NCBI GenBank assembly: GCA_964436165.1
Contig: CAYTBY010000001.1
Span: forward strand, 62,001 to 126,000
DNA from: 2-01-FULL-39-28 sp964436165
GTDB lineage: Bacteria > Patescibacteriota > Minisyncoccia > 2-02-FULL-40-12 > GWA2-44-9
Reading direction: 5' to 3'
DNA length: 64,000 nt
Part shown: piece after piece, positions 31,922-40,333 of the stretch
Position numbering within the stretch: position 1 is the first letter of the stretch
Layout of the letters: each line of letters opens with the position of its first letter
Program-made: the position numbers and the translations under genes
Notes under the pieces: model-generated
The model's database searches: none
Seen by the model: only the letters and a program-made list of their open reading frames with translations
Told to the model about the DNA's origin: nothing

Positions 31922-31946
31922 CCCGACAAGTTGTCGGGTTTTTTAT
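31922..31946 (+). terminator. terminator after the secreted beta-rich protein
   Basis: Stem CCCGAC / GTCGGG, loop AAGTT, six T. Confidence 0.9.
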
Positions 31947-31963
31947 TCCTAGAATTGTTGGTG

Positions 31964-31992
31964 TTGACACCGTCCTAACCATATGCTATCAT
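31964..31992 (+). promoter_or_regulatory. promoter of the SBP-OmpA transporter operon
   Basis: TTGACA at 31964-31969, 17-base spacer, TATCAT at 31987-31992. The next terminator is at 35506, so it can drive three genes and, by read-through, the ABC subunits. Confidence 0.8.
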
Positions 31993-32048
31993 TCTAACCG
32001 CGTTAAGGTCCTTTGAAAATTCAACAGGAACCTGGGAGGGCACAAGAG

Positions 32049-32735
32049 ATGGGATTGGTGGCATCTTTGCGTAGAAATTTTATGAAAGATGAAGATAAGA
32101 ATCCGTCTGCGGTGACGGTAAATTCCGGTTTAGCCGGACTTCAGGCACCGTTAGCGGGTGTTACCCCTAGATCAATATTCTCGCCATTGTCTTCACCGGC
32201 AACTCAATATCAGTCCACCGTAAATACGGCCGAGGTTGATCCTCAACTTCATGATGCATTGCTTTCAGCGATGAATAAAGTACCGGCCCCCGGACTTCAG
32301 GAGTTGTTACTTGTCATGGATGGGCTTGCAAATAGTCTTCCTCAAAATCAACTTTGTCAAGTTGCTCTGAATGTTGTTGCGAAAAAGAACATTACATTAG
32401 CTCAAATTCAGGATGAATTATCTAAACGTCTGGCAGCACTCGATAAAGAAAATGATGATTTTGTTGGAGCAGCTGAACGTCAATATAGTGTTGACATCGG
32501 TTCCAAAGAATCAGCCATTGCTTCAGATGATCAGCAGATAGCAGGCCTAAATCAACAGATCATAAGTTTACAGGAAAAGATAAGAAATTTGGAAGGGCAC
32601 AAAGCCAAGCTGCAAGAAGAAAATTCTGCTAGGAAGCAGGTAATTGACAAGAAAAAGGGCGGACTTGCCGCAGCCCATGCAAAGTTAAGGCAAGACGCGG
32701 CTTCGTTGCAAAACAGAATCTCTGGCGGAAGCTAG
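32049..32735 (+). CDS. cytoplasmic coiled-coil protein, first gene of the SBP-OmpA operon
   Basis: 228 residues from ATG 32049 (GGGAGG 9 bases upstream); a TTG at 32013 is less likely. Residues 1-75 are low-complexity (Pro/Ser/Thr); about 75-130 a compact helical part (LHDALLSAMNKVPAPGLQEL); about 130-225 a long coiled coil (LSKRLAALDKENDDF; ISLQEKIRNLEGHKAKLQEE). No membrane segment. It lies 16 bases before the next coiled-coil gene. The arrangement of two coiled-coil proteins before an SBP-OmpA fusion recalls PspA/TelA-type envelope-stress clusters, but no family was recognised. Confidence 0.7.
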   Translation: MGLVASLRRNFMKDEDKNPSAVTVNSGLAGLQAPLAGVTPRSIFSPLSSPATQYQSTVNTAEVDPQLHDALLSAMNKVPAPGLQELLLVMDGLANSLPQNQLCQVALNVVAKKNITLAQIQDELSKRLAALDKENDDFVGAAERQYSVDIGSKESAIASDDQQIAGLNQQIISLQEKIRNLEGHKAKLQEENSARKQVIDKKKGGLAAAHAKLRQDAASLQNRISGGS

Positions 32736-32751
32736 AGGAAAGGAGAGACAG

Positions 32752-33807
32752 ATGGAAACAGGAACGTCGAACCCGTCCTCTCTGTCCGACTTCGTCGGCG
32801 GAAAGGTAAAAGGATTTTGGGAGCGAAAAGAAGGAACTACCGGAATGGCAGTTGTCGCTCTCGCTGCCGTTGCAATTTTTGTGGGTTGGGGAGTGATCGT
32901 GCCATTCATTGTAGCGACTCTGCTCAATACTATTTATGCCGGGATTCTCATCGTGGCGCTTGCTTTCATGTTAGCTACCCGTGGAGTATGGGTATCCATG
33001 TTCCAGAGTGCTTGTCGGGGTTTGACCCGCCTTTGGGCGAATATCGACCCGATTGGTATCATGGAAGAAGATTTACGGCAGGATAAAAAAGAGCTTCTTG
33101 CTTTGGATAAGAATATGGACGAGCTTTCCGGTCAGGTTGAAGGTCTTCAAAAAGATGAAGAAAGTACAAAAGATAGTATTAATCAGGCTATGCGAGCTAC
33201 TAAACAGGCAAGAGACAAGATTCAATCAGGAAAATTATCTTCTGCTGATCAGGAGGCGATGAATCGTCAGTTAATGCTTAATGGCAATGATGCCACTCGT
33301 AAGCAGGATTATCTCAAGTCTTTACTAAATCTCATGTCCACCCTGAAAGATATTTATAAGATGGCAGAGAAATGGCGTGGTCATCTTGATTATTTAATTC
33401 AGGATCGCGAAAATTTCATCACCATTTCAAAGAAAAAGCGTAGGATGTCAATTACTGGCAATAACATCGTGAACAGGATGAAGGGTATTCTCCATGTCGA
33501 TCCCGATCGGGTATATATGCTGAATGCAGCCATTGAAGCGCAAGCAGCACAATACAATCAGCGTGTAGGTACGATCAAGAATTTTGTACGCACTTATCGA
33601 GACACTTTAGTTAAAGGTGACTTACAGAATGAAATGCATGCTCAGCAGGCGTTGCGCCAACTTGAAGAGTGGGAACGTCAACAGGGTGAGGCTGCTATTC
33701 AGCAGATCGAATCGAGAGATTTGAGTATGGCTGAGGTACATCCTCTTGCTGTATCGGCATCGGAAGTGAAAGCTTCCACTACGGAGCGGGCGAAGTATTT
33801 TCAATGA
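32752..33807 (+). CDS. membrane-anchored coiled-coil protein (PspA-like layout)
   Basis: 351 residues. Two adjacent hydrophobic helices at about 27-75 (TGMAVVALAAVAIFVGWGVI, IYAGILIVALAFMLATRG) put the long C-terminal part at one membrane face. This part is helical: EEDLRQDKKELLALDKNMDE, LQKDEESTKDSINQAMRATK, and later INQAYN-like YNQRVGTIKNFVRTYRD and LEEWERQQGEAAIQQIE. The start has AAAGGAGAG upstream. Similar to phage-shock PspA/IM30 only in layout; I saw no diagnostic motif. Probably works with the downstream SBP-OmpA protein. Confidence 0.65.
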   Translation: METGTSNPSSLSDFVGGKVKGFWERKEGTTGMAVVALAAVAIFVGWGVIVPFIVATLLNTIYAGILIVALAFMLATRGVWVSMFQSACRGLTRLWANIDPIGIMEEDLRQDKKELLALDKNMDELSGQVEGLQKDEESTKDSINQAMRATKQARDKIQSGKLSSADQEAMNRQLMLNGNDATRKQDYLKSLLNLMSTLKDIYKMAEKWRGHLDYLIQDRENFITISKKKRRMSITGNNIVNRMKGILHVDPDRVYMLNAAIEAQAAQYNQRVGTIKNFVRTYRDTLVKGDLQNEMHAQQALRQLEEWERQQGEAAIQQIESRDLSMAEVHPLAVSASEVKASTTERAKYFQ

Positions 33808-33827
33808 GTCTTGGCGGCGGGCAGTAG

Positions 33828-33859
33828 TGTTTAGGGACAGAATCCTCTGTCCCTAAACA
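33828..33859. repeat. perfect 14-bp-arm hairpin between operon genes
   Basis: Arms 33828-33841 and 33846-33859 are fully complementary (TGTTTAGGGACAGA and its complement) around ATCC. No T-run follows. It lies between two genes of one operon and marks the step to markedly higher G+C downstream. Confidence 0.8.
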
Positions 33860-33905
33860 TCGGAAACACGGCGGCGGAGAAAGAGAAAGAAAAAGGAGAA
33901 GGGCC

Positions 33906-35480
33906 ATGATCGACTGGACCAAACCAATTCCGAAATTCGGGCGCATCCTCGTAGCGGTGCTCGTTCTCGTTATGGGCGGGCGCTATCTGTTGAGCAAGAC
34001 TGGTGTCACAACCAGTTCTGGCTCAACGTCAGCTATTCCGGCGGCACCGTCATCAGGTGGTGCGTTGTCGGGCCTGACAAATCTGTTCAGCGGCAACAAG
34101 CCGTTGACGGTCTGCACCAATACCTGGGGCGGATATGCTGCGATGTACTACTACAACGGCGGTAACACACCGTCCAAGGACTCCCGTTTCTATAAGGAGC
34201 AGGGCGTCCAGGTCGGTTTCGTGAATATCGATCCGCTTGGAGAATCGCGCGATGCATGGAAATCTGACAGTTGTCAGGTTCTGTGGGTCACGGTTGACAG
34301 TTTTCCAACGGAATCGGCGGACTTGGCAGGGCTGAAGCCGAAGGTTTTCGTTCAGTATGACTGGTCGCGAGGCGGCGACGTTGTTATCGGCAGCGCCTCA
34401 GTTCGTTCGGTTCGGGACTTGCGCGGGAAGAAAGTCGCAGCAGCGACTGGCTCGCCTTCAATGACCCTTCTGGCCAAGCTCTTGGAAGCCGGTAGTCTTC
34501 GATATAGCGATATCGAGTTCATCGGTACTGATTCAGCTCCGCAAGCTGCGGAATTATTTAGGGCCGGGAAGGTTGATGTGGCCGTTGTCTGGTCGCCTGA
34601 CGATCAGGATGCCCTAAAGGCAGTGTCCGGTTCTCGGGTATTGATGAGCACGAAAGACGTGCCATATGCCATTGCGGACGTTTTGTACGCGAAGGAGTCG
34701 GTCATCAACGAACGCAGGGAAGATCTGGTCGGATTTACGGCCGGAGTTCTTACGGCGTCGGCTGAACTGAATGCCAGTTCATCGGTTCGCAAACAGGCGG
34801 CGGCAGTTCTTGCCAAGGCAATGAAGCAGGACGTCGGATTCATGGAAGGCGCCGTTGAGAACGTGAGGTTCACGACTTACGGCGACAACCTTTCATTCTT
34901 CGAGATGACGGGTACCTCCAGAGGCTCTGTTACGGGCCAGGAGCTCTACAGTCAGATGGGCGCTACGTTTGCCGAACTTGGGTTAGCTCCCAATTCCTTG
35001 CCGAGCTGGCGGTCATTGACCGACACCTCGATCTTGGAAGCGGTGGGTACGAAGCTCAAGGCGACAGGTGATCAGGCGGCCGAAGGTGCCTTCAAGTTCT
35101 CGGCGCCGACTGCCGCAGAAGCGAGTGCGGAAGCATTTGCCACCAAGCACCTAACCGTTAACTTTGCAACAGATTCAGCCGAGCTTGATCTGGCTGCCAA
35201 GAAAACGATCGACAACGCTTTGGCGGGTACGGCTAAGTCATTTGCCAGTGTTCGGGCCCGTATCGTCGGCAACACCGACAATACCGGGTCGGCTGCCCAT
35301 AACAGAGAACTGTCTCAACGCCGGGCTAATGCCGTGGCCGAATATCTTGTCAGAACTTATGGGTTTGACAAGAATCGATTTACGTCGCGGGGCGACGGTC
35401 CGGATAATCCGGTTGTGCCGAATACTACGCCTGAGGGAAGAGCCCAGAACCGCAGAACCGATTTCGAGCTAACCAAGTAA
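33906..35480 (+). CDS. fusion of NitT/TauT-type substrate-binding domain and OmpA domain
   Basis: 524 residues. An N-terminal membrane anchor (RILVAVLVLVMGGRYLL) is followed by a Ser/Gly linker. Residues about 63-375 form a substrate-binding domain: TVCTNTWGGYAAMYYYNGG, CQVLWVTVDSFPTESADLAG, LRGKKVAAATGSPSMTLL, AGKVDVAVVWSPDD. The last 110 residues are an OmpA-like peptidoglycan-binding domain: LTVNFATDSAELDLAAKKTID, GNTDNTGSAAHNRELSQRRA, VAEYLVRTYG, EGRAQNRRTDFELTK. So ligand capture and wall attachment are on one chain. G+C is visibly higher (about 50-60% in many lines) than in neighbouring genes (near 40%), suggesting recent acquisition. ABC permease and ATPase follow. Confidence 0.88.
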   Translation: MIDWTKPIPKFGRILVAVLVLVMGGRYLLSKTGVTTSSGSTSAIPAAPSSGGALSGLTNLFSGNKPLTVCTNTWGGYAAMYYYNGGNTPSKDSRFYKEQGVQVGFVNIDPLGESRDAWKSDSCQVLWVTVDSFPTESADLAGLKPKVFVQYDWSRGGDVVIGSASVRSVRDLRGKKVAAATGSPSMTLLAKLLEAGSLRYSDIEFIGTDSAPQAAELFRAGKVDVAVVWSPDDQDALKAVSGSRVLMSTKDVPYAIADVLYAKESVINERREDLVGFTAGVLTASAELNASSSVRKQAAAVLAKAMKQDVGFMEGAVENVRFTTYGDNLSFFEMTGTSRGSVTGQELYSQMGATFAELGLAPNSLPSWRSLTDTSILEAVGTKLKATGDQAAEGAFKFSAPTAAEASAEAFATKHLTVNFATDSAELDLAAKKTIDNALAGTAKSFASVRARIVGNTDNTGSAAHNRELSQRRANAVAEYLVRTYGFDKNRFTSRGDGPDNPVVPNTTPEGRAQNRRTDFELTK

Positions 35481-35505
35481 TGCCAGTAACAGTCGTAAAG
35501 ATCAA

Positions 35506-35539
35506 AGGGGTAGGCGCCAACGGCCCTACCCCTCTTTTT
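35506..35539 (+). terminator. internal terminator between SBP-OmpA and permease genes
   Basis: Stem AGGGGTAGG / CCTACCCCT with an inner GGC/GCC pairing, then CTTTTT. Such a partial terminator would lower the amount of transporter subunits relative to the binding protein. Confidence 0.75.
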
Positions 35540-35562
35540 GTAAGCACAGAAAGGAGACAGGT

Positions 35563-36369
35563 GTGGTGAAACAACTGCTGGCGGAATTGTTCGAACTCAG
35601 AGGGAATTTATCCGGTCAAAAAAAGATCATCATTGAAGTGGTGGGAGCTATATTCTTATTCTTGCTTTGGAAGGTAGTGGCAGATATGGAATTGATCTCG
35701 CCTTACATCTTGCCAAAGCCGCTAAATGTTTTCTCATCTTTTGGGGAATTGTACCGCAAAGATGATCTGATAAATAATATATTGTTCTCAGTTAAGTTGA
35801 ACTTAGCCGGATGTTTGGAAGCGATCATCATCTCGTTGCCTATTGGATTCGTACTGGGGCTTTTCCCGGTATTCAAGGCCTTTAGCCAGAGATATCTGAG
35901 CGCAAGCCGATTTTTGCCTCTGCCGGCGGTACTTGGGATCTTTATCGCCGGATTTGGCATTTACGTGAACATGAAAGTCCAATTCCTGGCAGTGAGCATT
36001 ATTGTTTACCTTGTACCGGTTGTAGCTCAACGCGTCTCTGAAACGCCCCAAGTTTACATCGACACGGTCAAAACGCTCGGGGCTTCAAAATGGCAGACCA
36101 TCCGCTGGGTTTTTATCCCGGATGTGTTTTCCAGGGTCTGGGCTGATATCGGAGTTTTGAGCGCCATCTCCTGGACCTACATTACTATTGCTGAAAAAAT
36201 AAACGATAACGAAGGCGGGATAGGAGCTCTTGCAGAAATTTCCCGCCGACAGAGCAGAATAGATAAGGTGTATGCTGTTGTCATCCTTATTGCCCTTATC
36301 GGATGGTCATTTGATAAGGTCCATGCCTGGACGGACAAACGCATGTTTAAATTCAAAAGGAGTGCTTAA
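35563..36369 (+). CDS. ABC transporter permease (NitT/TauT type)
   Basis: 268 residues, start GTG 35563 or the next codon GTG 35566 (AAGGAGA upstream). About six transmembrane helices. The ATPase-contact loop is ETPQVYIDTVKTLGASKWQTIRWVFIPDVF, matching the EAA-loop pattern (TLGAS..Q....V..P) of nitrate/sulfonate/taurine permeases. It moves the ligand delivered by the SBP-OmpA protein. The last codons are followed by the ATPase gene after one base. Confidence 0.9.
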   Translation: MVKQLLAELFELRGNLSGQKKIIIEVVGAIFLFLLWKVVADMELISPYILPKPLNVFSSFGELYRKDDLINNILFSVKLNLAGCLEAIIISLPIGFVLGLFPVFKAFSQRYLSASRFLPLPAVLGIFIAGFGIYVNMKVQFLAVSIIVYLVPVVAQRVSETPQVYIDTVKTLGASKWQTIRWVFIPDVFSRVWADIGVLSAISWTYITIAEKINDNEGGIGALAEISRRQSRIDKVYAVVILIALIGWSFDKVHAWTDKRMFKFKRSA

Positions 36370-36370
36370 G

Positions 36371-37177
36371 ATGGGTGTTATCCAATTTGCCAACACTGAA
36401 CTGCCAGATATCCTTGAACTGCGTAATGTTACCCAGAGATATGATAACGGGAATGTGGTCATTGAGAACCTGGATCTTCTTATCGAAGACCAACCCAATG
36501 TAGGCCAATTTGAGGTCATTCTGGGAATGTCAGGATGCGGTAAATCAACCCTTCTTCGGTATTTCGCCGGCCTCCAAAAGCCAACTGCGGGCGAGGTGTT
36601 CATTAAAGGACAGCCCCGCAAAGATAACGATGCTATCAGCATGGTCTTTCAGCAATATTCATCGATGCACTTTCATACGGTAATGACCAACGTTATGCTG
36701 CCCCTGATATTCAGGGGGGTAAATAAAAAGGAAGCTCAACAAAGAGCGATGGAACTTATTAATGTTGTCGGTTTGGGAGGGCATGAGAAAAAATATGCCC
36801 AGTATCCGGCTCTTTCCGGAGGTCAACTCCAGAGGGTGGCGATAGCCAGAAGCTTGATTGCCAACCCCGAGATCGTGCTAATGGATGAACCATTCGGGGC
36901 TCTGGATATCCTTACCAGGACCGGAATGCAGTTGATGATAGCAGATTTGTGGCAACGGCTGCAATCAACCATTATCTTTGTTACCCACGATATTTCCGAA
37001 GCCGTTTTTCTTGCTCAGAACATCTACATCATGGGCGGAAAGCCGGCTAAGCTCATTGAGCGTATCTCGGTTGATATTCCGTTCCCCCGCACGGTAGCAA
37101 CGAAACGTTCGTCCCAATTCACAAATCTGGTGGGACAAGTAGAAGATTTAGTTCTTAGAATGAATCAAGCGGTATAA
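36371..37177 (+). CDS. ABC transporter ATP-binding protein (NitT/TauT type)
   Basis: 268 residues from ATG 36371 (AAAGGAG upstream). The longer frame from 36272 overlaps the permease and lacks homology. Walker A GMSGCGKS, Q-loop FQQYSSMHFH, signature LSGGQLQR, Walker B IVLMDEPFGALD and the His switch FVTHDISEAVF are all intact. It powers the permease encoded one base upstream. Completes the importer with the SBP-OmpA fusion. Ends at a bidirectional terminator. Confidence 0.95.
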   Translation: MGVIQFANTELPDILELRNVTQRYDNGNVVIENLDLLIEDQPNVGQFEVILGMSGCGKSTLLRYFAGLQKPTAGEVFIKGQPRKDNDAISMVFQQYSSMHFHTVMTNVMLPLIFRGVNKKEAQQRAMELINVVGLGGHEKKYAQYPALSGGQLQRVAIARSLIANPEIVLMDEPFGALDILTRTGMQLMIADLWQRLQSTIIFVTHDISEAVFLAQNIYIMGGKPAKLIERISVDIPFPRTVATKRSSQFTNLVGQVEDLVLRMNQAV

Positions 37178-37190
37178 GCTACAAAACAAA

Positions 37191-37214
37191 AAACCCGATC
37201 ATCTGATCGGGTTT
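37191..37214. terminator. bidirectional terminator between convergent genes
   Basis: Stem AAACCCGATCA / TGATCGGGTTT around TC; T-runs on both strands serve the ABC operon and the AAA ATPase gene. Confidence 0.9.
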
Positions 37215-37228
37215 TATATTGTCTTTAT

Positions 37229-38794
37229 TCAGGTTTTCTGGATCTGTCTTTGGGTGATATTCGTAAAATCTTCGGCAAAATCTTTCAGGAAGGGCGCCAT
37301 GTTGGAAGTCTGGTCAAGGAGCAGCTGAGTTTTTAACTTATTTAGGACAGCGGCCCTGACATCATTTTTTGTAACTCCGGTTTTTGTTTTGTTTTTGCGG
37401 TCTCGTTTCATGGCATTGGATACGGCATCATCGGTCGTTCCGGCGATCATCGCTCCGTTGATAACATGGGACAGGTTGAATGTCAGTTTTTGTTCGTTGG
37501 CCCTGGTTACGTCGTATAGAACCCTATCAGCAGAATACATTTCTGAAGCGATATGGTCGGCCATCTCATCAATGTTGCCTTCACCCGAAGCTATGGGCGT
37601 GTTTTTGAGATGAATTCTGGCAATTGACTTGCCGGCTTCTTGGTCTGGCCGGCCCACTTCGATGACGTGATTTATTCTTTTATCCCGGGTAACTGCTTCA
37701 TCCAGTATTTCCGGTTTATTGGTGGCTAAGATTATAATTGAACGGGAACGGTTCATCTGGGTCAGAAATACTGTGACCAGGGGATCTGTGGCGTCTGAAC
37801 TCTTGCCCGAGCCTCTTTTTCGGAAAATAGCGTCGGATTCATCAAAGGCAATGATGGCCGGAAAGTTATACTTTTCGAAGTGTGATTCCCCGGCAAGGAA
37901 TACCTGCTCGATAGTGTTTTCGGCAACGCCTACCAGGGGCTCAAGGATCTCGGCCCCATTGATGAGTAAAAATCCTCCGGCTGCTTTTTCTTGTCCATGT
38001 GTCCTGGCCATGGATGTGGCTGCGGCTTCTATAAGCATGGTCTTGCCGCAACCCGGCGGGCCTATTAAAAGAAAGCCCTTTGGAACCTTCGCATTGTAAT
38101 AAGCATGAAGATCTTTTTCGGTGTATGGAAGCTCAAAGGCTTCTCTTAGTTTCTCTTTAGCTTCTTCCTGGCCGCCGATGTCATCCCAGGTTATTTTAGC
38201 TTCCTGGCTGAAAAGGAATCGTTCTTCTGTTTTTCCGAGATTCAAAATAATTATGCTGGCAGAGATATCAACGACTACCCTGTCGCCGGCCTCTATTTTA
38301 CCGGCCATCATTCCGTTAAAGACAACCCGCCTCCCGTTGTTATAATTTATCTCGCTGGTCATTTCATCAATGACCCGGCGGACGGTTCCGACTTCACCAT
38401 AAGGATAATTTTGCGCCGTATCGGTTATCTGCATTGTCTGGGATGAAATTTTAACTGTTGCTCCGGGCAGTATTTCTTTTTCTTTGGGCAAAAATACTTC
38501 AAGCAGGCGGCCGCCCTGGAGGATAATGGCAGTCGGGTCTTTCGGGTCGAGTTTGTTGACGGCGACGACGATCCCGAAAAGGAATGGCGGAGAAGAAAGT
38601 TTCCTTGCCTCTTCGACTTGTTTCTTGATGAGAAGTTTAATATTTCGCAGGTGATCTTTTAGCTCTTTGGGGTCATCGGTCTGGAGCATAGGATCCTCTT
38701 CCGGGGTTTTATACTCACCTCTTTTAACGAAATCAACGGCGTCTTTCCACTGACTCGGCAGAAGATCAGAGTCAAGAGAATCGAATAGGTCCAT
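37229..38794 (-). CDS. AAA ATPase of the proteasomal ARC/Mpa type
   Basis: 521 residues. The N-terminus has a helical, coil-prone segment (LKDHLRNIKLLIKKQVEEA), then an OB-like beta region (about 75-205: ILPGATVKISSQTMQI, GDRVVVDISASIII), and one AAA module: Walker A GPPGCGKTM, Walker B AIIAFDESDAIF, sensor-1 IILATNKP and an Arg-finger region DKRINHVIEVGRPD. This coil-OB-AAA order is that of ARC/Mpa and PAN unfoldases. The C-terminus (NITQRQIQKT) lacks the HbYX-type tail for docking to a 20S core, and no proteasome or Pup gene is in view. Its own promoter is divergent from secD. Confidence 0.8.
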   Translation of the reverse strand: MDLFDSLDSDLLPSQWKDAVDFVKRGEYKTPEEDPMLQTDDPKELKDHLRNIKLLIKKQVEEARKLSSPPFLFGIVVAVNKLDPKDPTAIILQGGRLLEVFLPKEKEILPGATVKISSQTMQITDTAQNYPYGEVGTVRRVIDEMTSEINYNNGRRVVFNGMMAGKIEAGDRVVVDISASIIILNLGKTEERFLFSQEAKITWDDIGGQEEAKEKLREAFELPYTEKDLHAYYNAKVPKGFLLIGPPGCGKTMLIEAAATSMARTHGQEKAAGGFLLINGAEILEPLVGVAENTIEQVFLAGESHFEKYNFPAIIAFDESDAIFRKRGSGKSSDATDPLVTVFLTQMNRSRSIIILATNKPEILDEAVTRDKRINHVIEVGRPDQEAGKSIARIHLKNTPIASGEGNIDEMADHIASEMYSADRVLYDVTRANEQKLTFNLSHVINGAMIAGTTDDAVSNAMKRDRKNKTKTGVTKNDVRAAVLNKLKTQLLLDQTSNMAPFLKDFAEDFTNITQRQIQKT

Positions 38795-38838
38795 GTTCCA
38801 TCTCTCTCTGCAATGTTAAGGTTCTGATAAGTTATGCT

Positions 38839-38867
38839 AATATAATACATTTCTTGAATATTGTCAA
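38839..38867 (-). promoter_or_regulatory. promoter of the ARC/Mpa-like ATPase gene
   Basis: Minus-strand TTGACA (forward 38862-38867), 17-base spacer, TATATT (forward 38839-38844). The leader carries GAGAGAG before ATG 38794. Confidence 0.8.
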
Positions 38868-38957
38868 AGAAATTCTTACCTTGTTTATTTTCTCATGGTG
38901 TTTGCTTTTTATTATTCAATATGTTTTAATTCTCAAAGTGATTTTGTTTAATCAGCT

Positions 38958-40331
38958 GTGTCTAAGAATACTTACTTCCTAATAGCCATTCTCGTCGGAT
39001 CTGTTTTTTTGTTTGCCTTTGTTTGGCCGGAGGCGGTCAATAAGGGCATTGATTGGACTAACAAGCAATCGGAAAGCGTAGGCGGATTTAAGTTGCCTAA
39101 AGTTCCGGAAAAGGATTTCCAGCTGGGCCTCGACCTTCTGGGCGGAGTTCATTTATTGTACGAGGCTGATCTGTCGAAAATTGAGGCATCGGGCAGGAAT
39201 GATGCGATGCAGGGCATCCGGGATGTTATTGAACGGAGGGTTAATTTCTTTGGCGTTTCTGAACCATTAGTTCAGGTTTCGGGTGATAACCGCCTTATTG
39301 TTGAGTTAGCCGGCATAAGCGATGTTAATCAGGCGATTAAGATGATAGGCGAGACCCCGTTTCTTGAATTTAAAGAAGAGGCGCCGAATGCTCAGGAGCT
39401 GGTTGATGAATTTAAGGAAAAGCAATCGGCCGGCCAAACAAGCGAACTTGACGGTTTTCTTCTGAATGAGCAACTATATGTTTCAACGGGGTTAAATGGC
39501 AAGCATTTAGAGCGGGCTCAGGTAGTCTTCGATCCTCAAACTAGCCAGCCCCAGGTCAGCTTAAAATTGAACGAAGAAGGGGCTCAACTTTTCGGAGAAA
39601 TCACCACTCGAAATCTTGGTAAGACGGTGGCTATTTATTTGGACGGTTTAGCCATAAGTACGCCGGTTGTTCAAAGCGCGATTACTGATGGCAACGCGGT
39701 TATTACCGGCAAATTTACGCCTCAAGAATCAAAACTTCTGGCCAATCGGTTAAATTCCGGAGCTTTGCCGGTGCCTATTAAAATAATATCTCAGCAGACA
39801 GTCGGGGCTTCTTTAGGTAGCGAGTCATTGGCTAAAAGTCTAAGGGCCGGGATTTACGGACTTATTTTTGTCGGGCTTTTCATGATAGCTTTCTATCGTT
39901 TGCCGGGATTATTCTCTGTTCTAGCCCTGTTTGTTTATGTTTTAATTGTTTTATCTATCTACAAACTACTTCCAGTTACTCTTACTCTGGCCGGTATTGC
40001 TGGTTTTATCTTGTCCCTAGGTATCGCCGTGGATGCTAATATTTTAATATTCGCCAGAATGAAGGAAGAGCTATCGGCTGGAAAAACTCTGGCTTCATCA
40101 ATGAGGGAAGGATTCTCGCGGGCTTGGCTTTCTATTCGGGACAGCCATGTTACCACTCTTCTTGGAGCAGGAGTGCTTTACATCTTTACGACCTCGATTG
40201 TAAAAGGTTTTGCTTTGACTCTCAGCATCGGCGTTCTGATCAGTCTGTTCACGGCTATTATGGTCACCAGATCCTTCTTATTATTATGTACTAGCACTTG
40301 GTTCGAGTCTAAAAAGTGGCTGTTCAGATAA
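38958..40331 (+). CDS. secD: protein translocase subunit SecD
   Basis: 457 residues from GTG 38958. One N-terminal helix, then the large periplasmic P1 domain starting LGLDLLGGVHLLYEAD, with the diagnostic GIRDVIERRVNFFGVSEP, then FTPQESKLLANRLNSGALPVPI and five C-terminal helices with LGIAVDANILIFARMKEEL. SecD/SecF use the proton gradient to pull preproteins out of SecYEG. P1 is shorter than in E. coli, as usual outside Proteobacteria. TTTAAT lies 5 bases before GTG. secF follows 2 bases after the stop. Confidence 0.95.
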   Translation: MSKNTYFLIAILVGSVFLFAFVWPEAVNKGIDWTNKQSESVGGFKLPKVPEKDFQLGLDLLGGVHLLYEADLSKIEASGRNDAMQGIRDVIERRVNFFGVSEPLVQVSGDNRLIVELAGISDVNQAIKMIGETPFLEFKEEAPNAQELVDEFKEKQSAGQTSELDGFLLNEQLYVSTGLNGKHLERAQVVFDPQTSQPQVSLKLNEEGAQLFGEITTRNLGKTVAIYLDGLAISTPVVQSAITDGNAVITGKFTPQESKLLANRLNSGALPVPIKIISQQTVGASLGSESLAKSLRAGIYGLIFVGLFMIAFYRLPGLFSVLALFVYVLIVLSIYKLLPVTLTLAGIAGFILSLGIAVDANILIFARMKEELSAGKTLASSMREGFSRAWLSIRDSHVTTLLGAGVLYIFTTSIVKGFALTLSIGVLISLFTAIMVTRSFLLLCTSTWFESKKWLFR

Positions 40332-40333
40332 TT

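Noticed and set aside
37229..38794. A complete Pup-proteasome locus
   Set aside because: Only the ATPase is present; no 20S subunit, Pup or ligase is encoded in the neighbouring genes.
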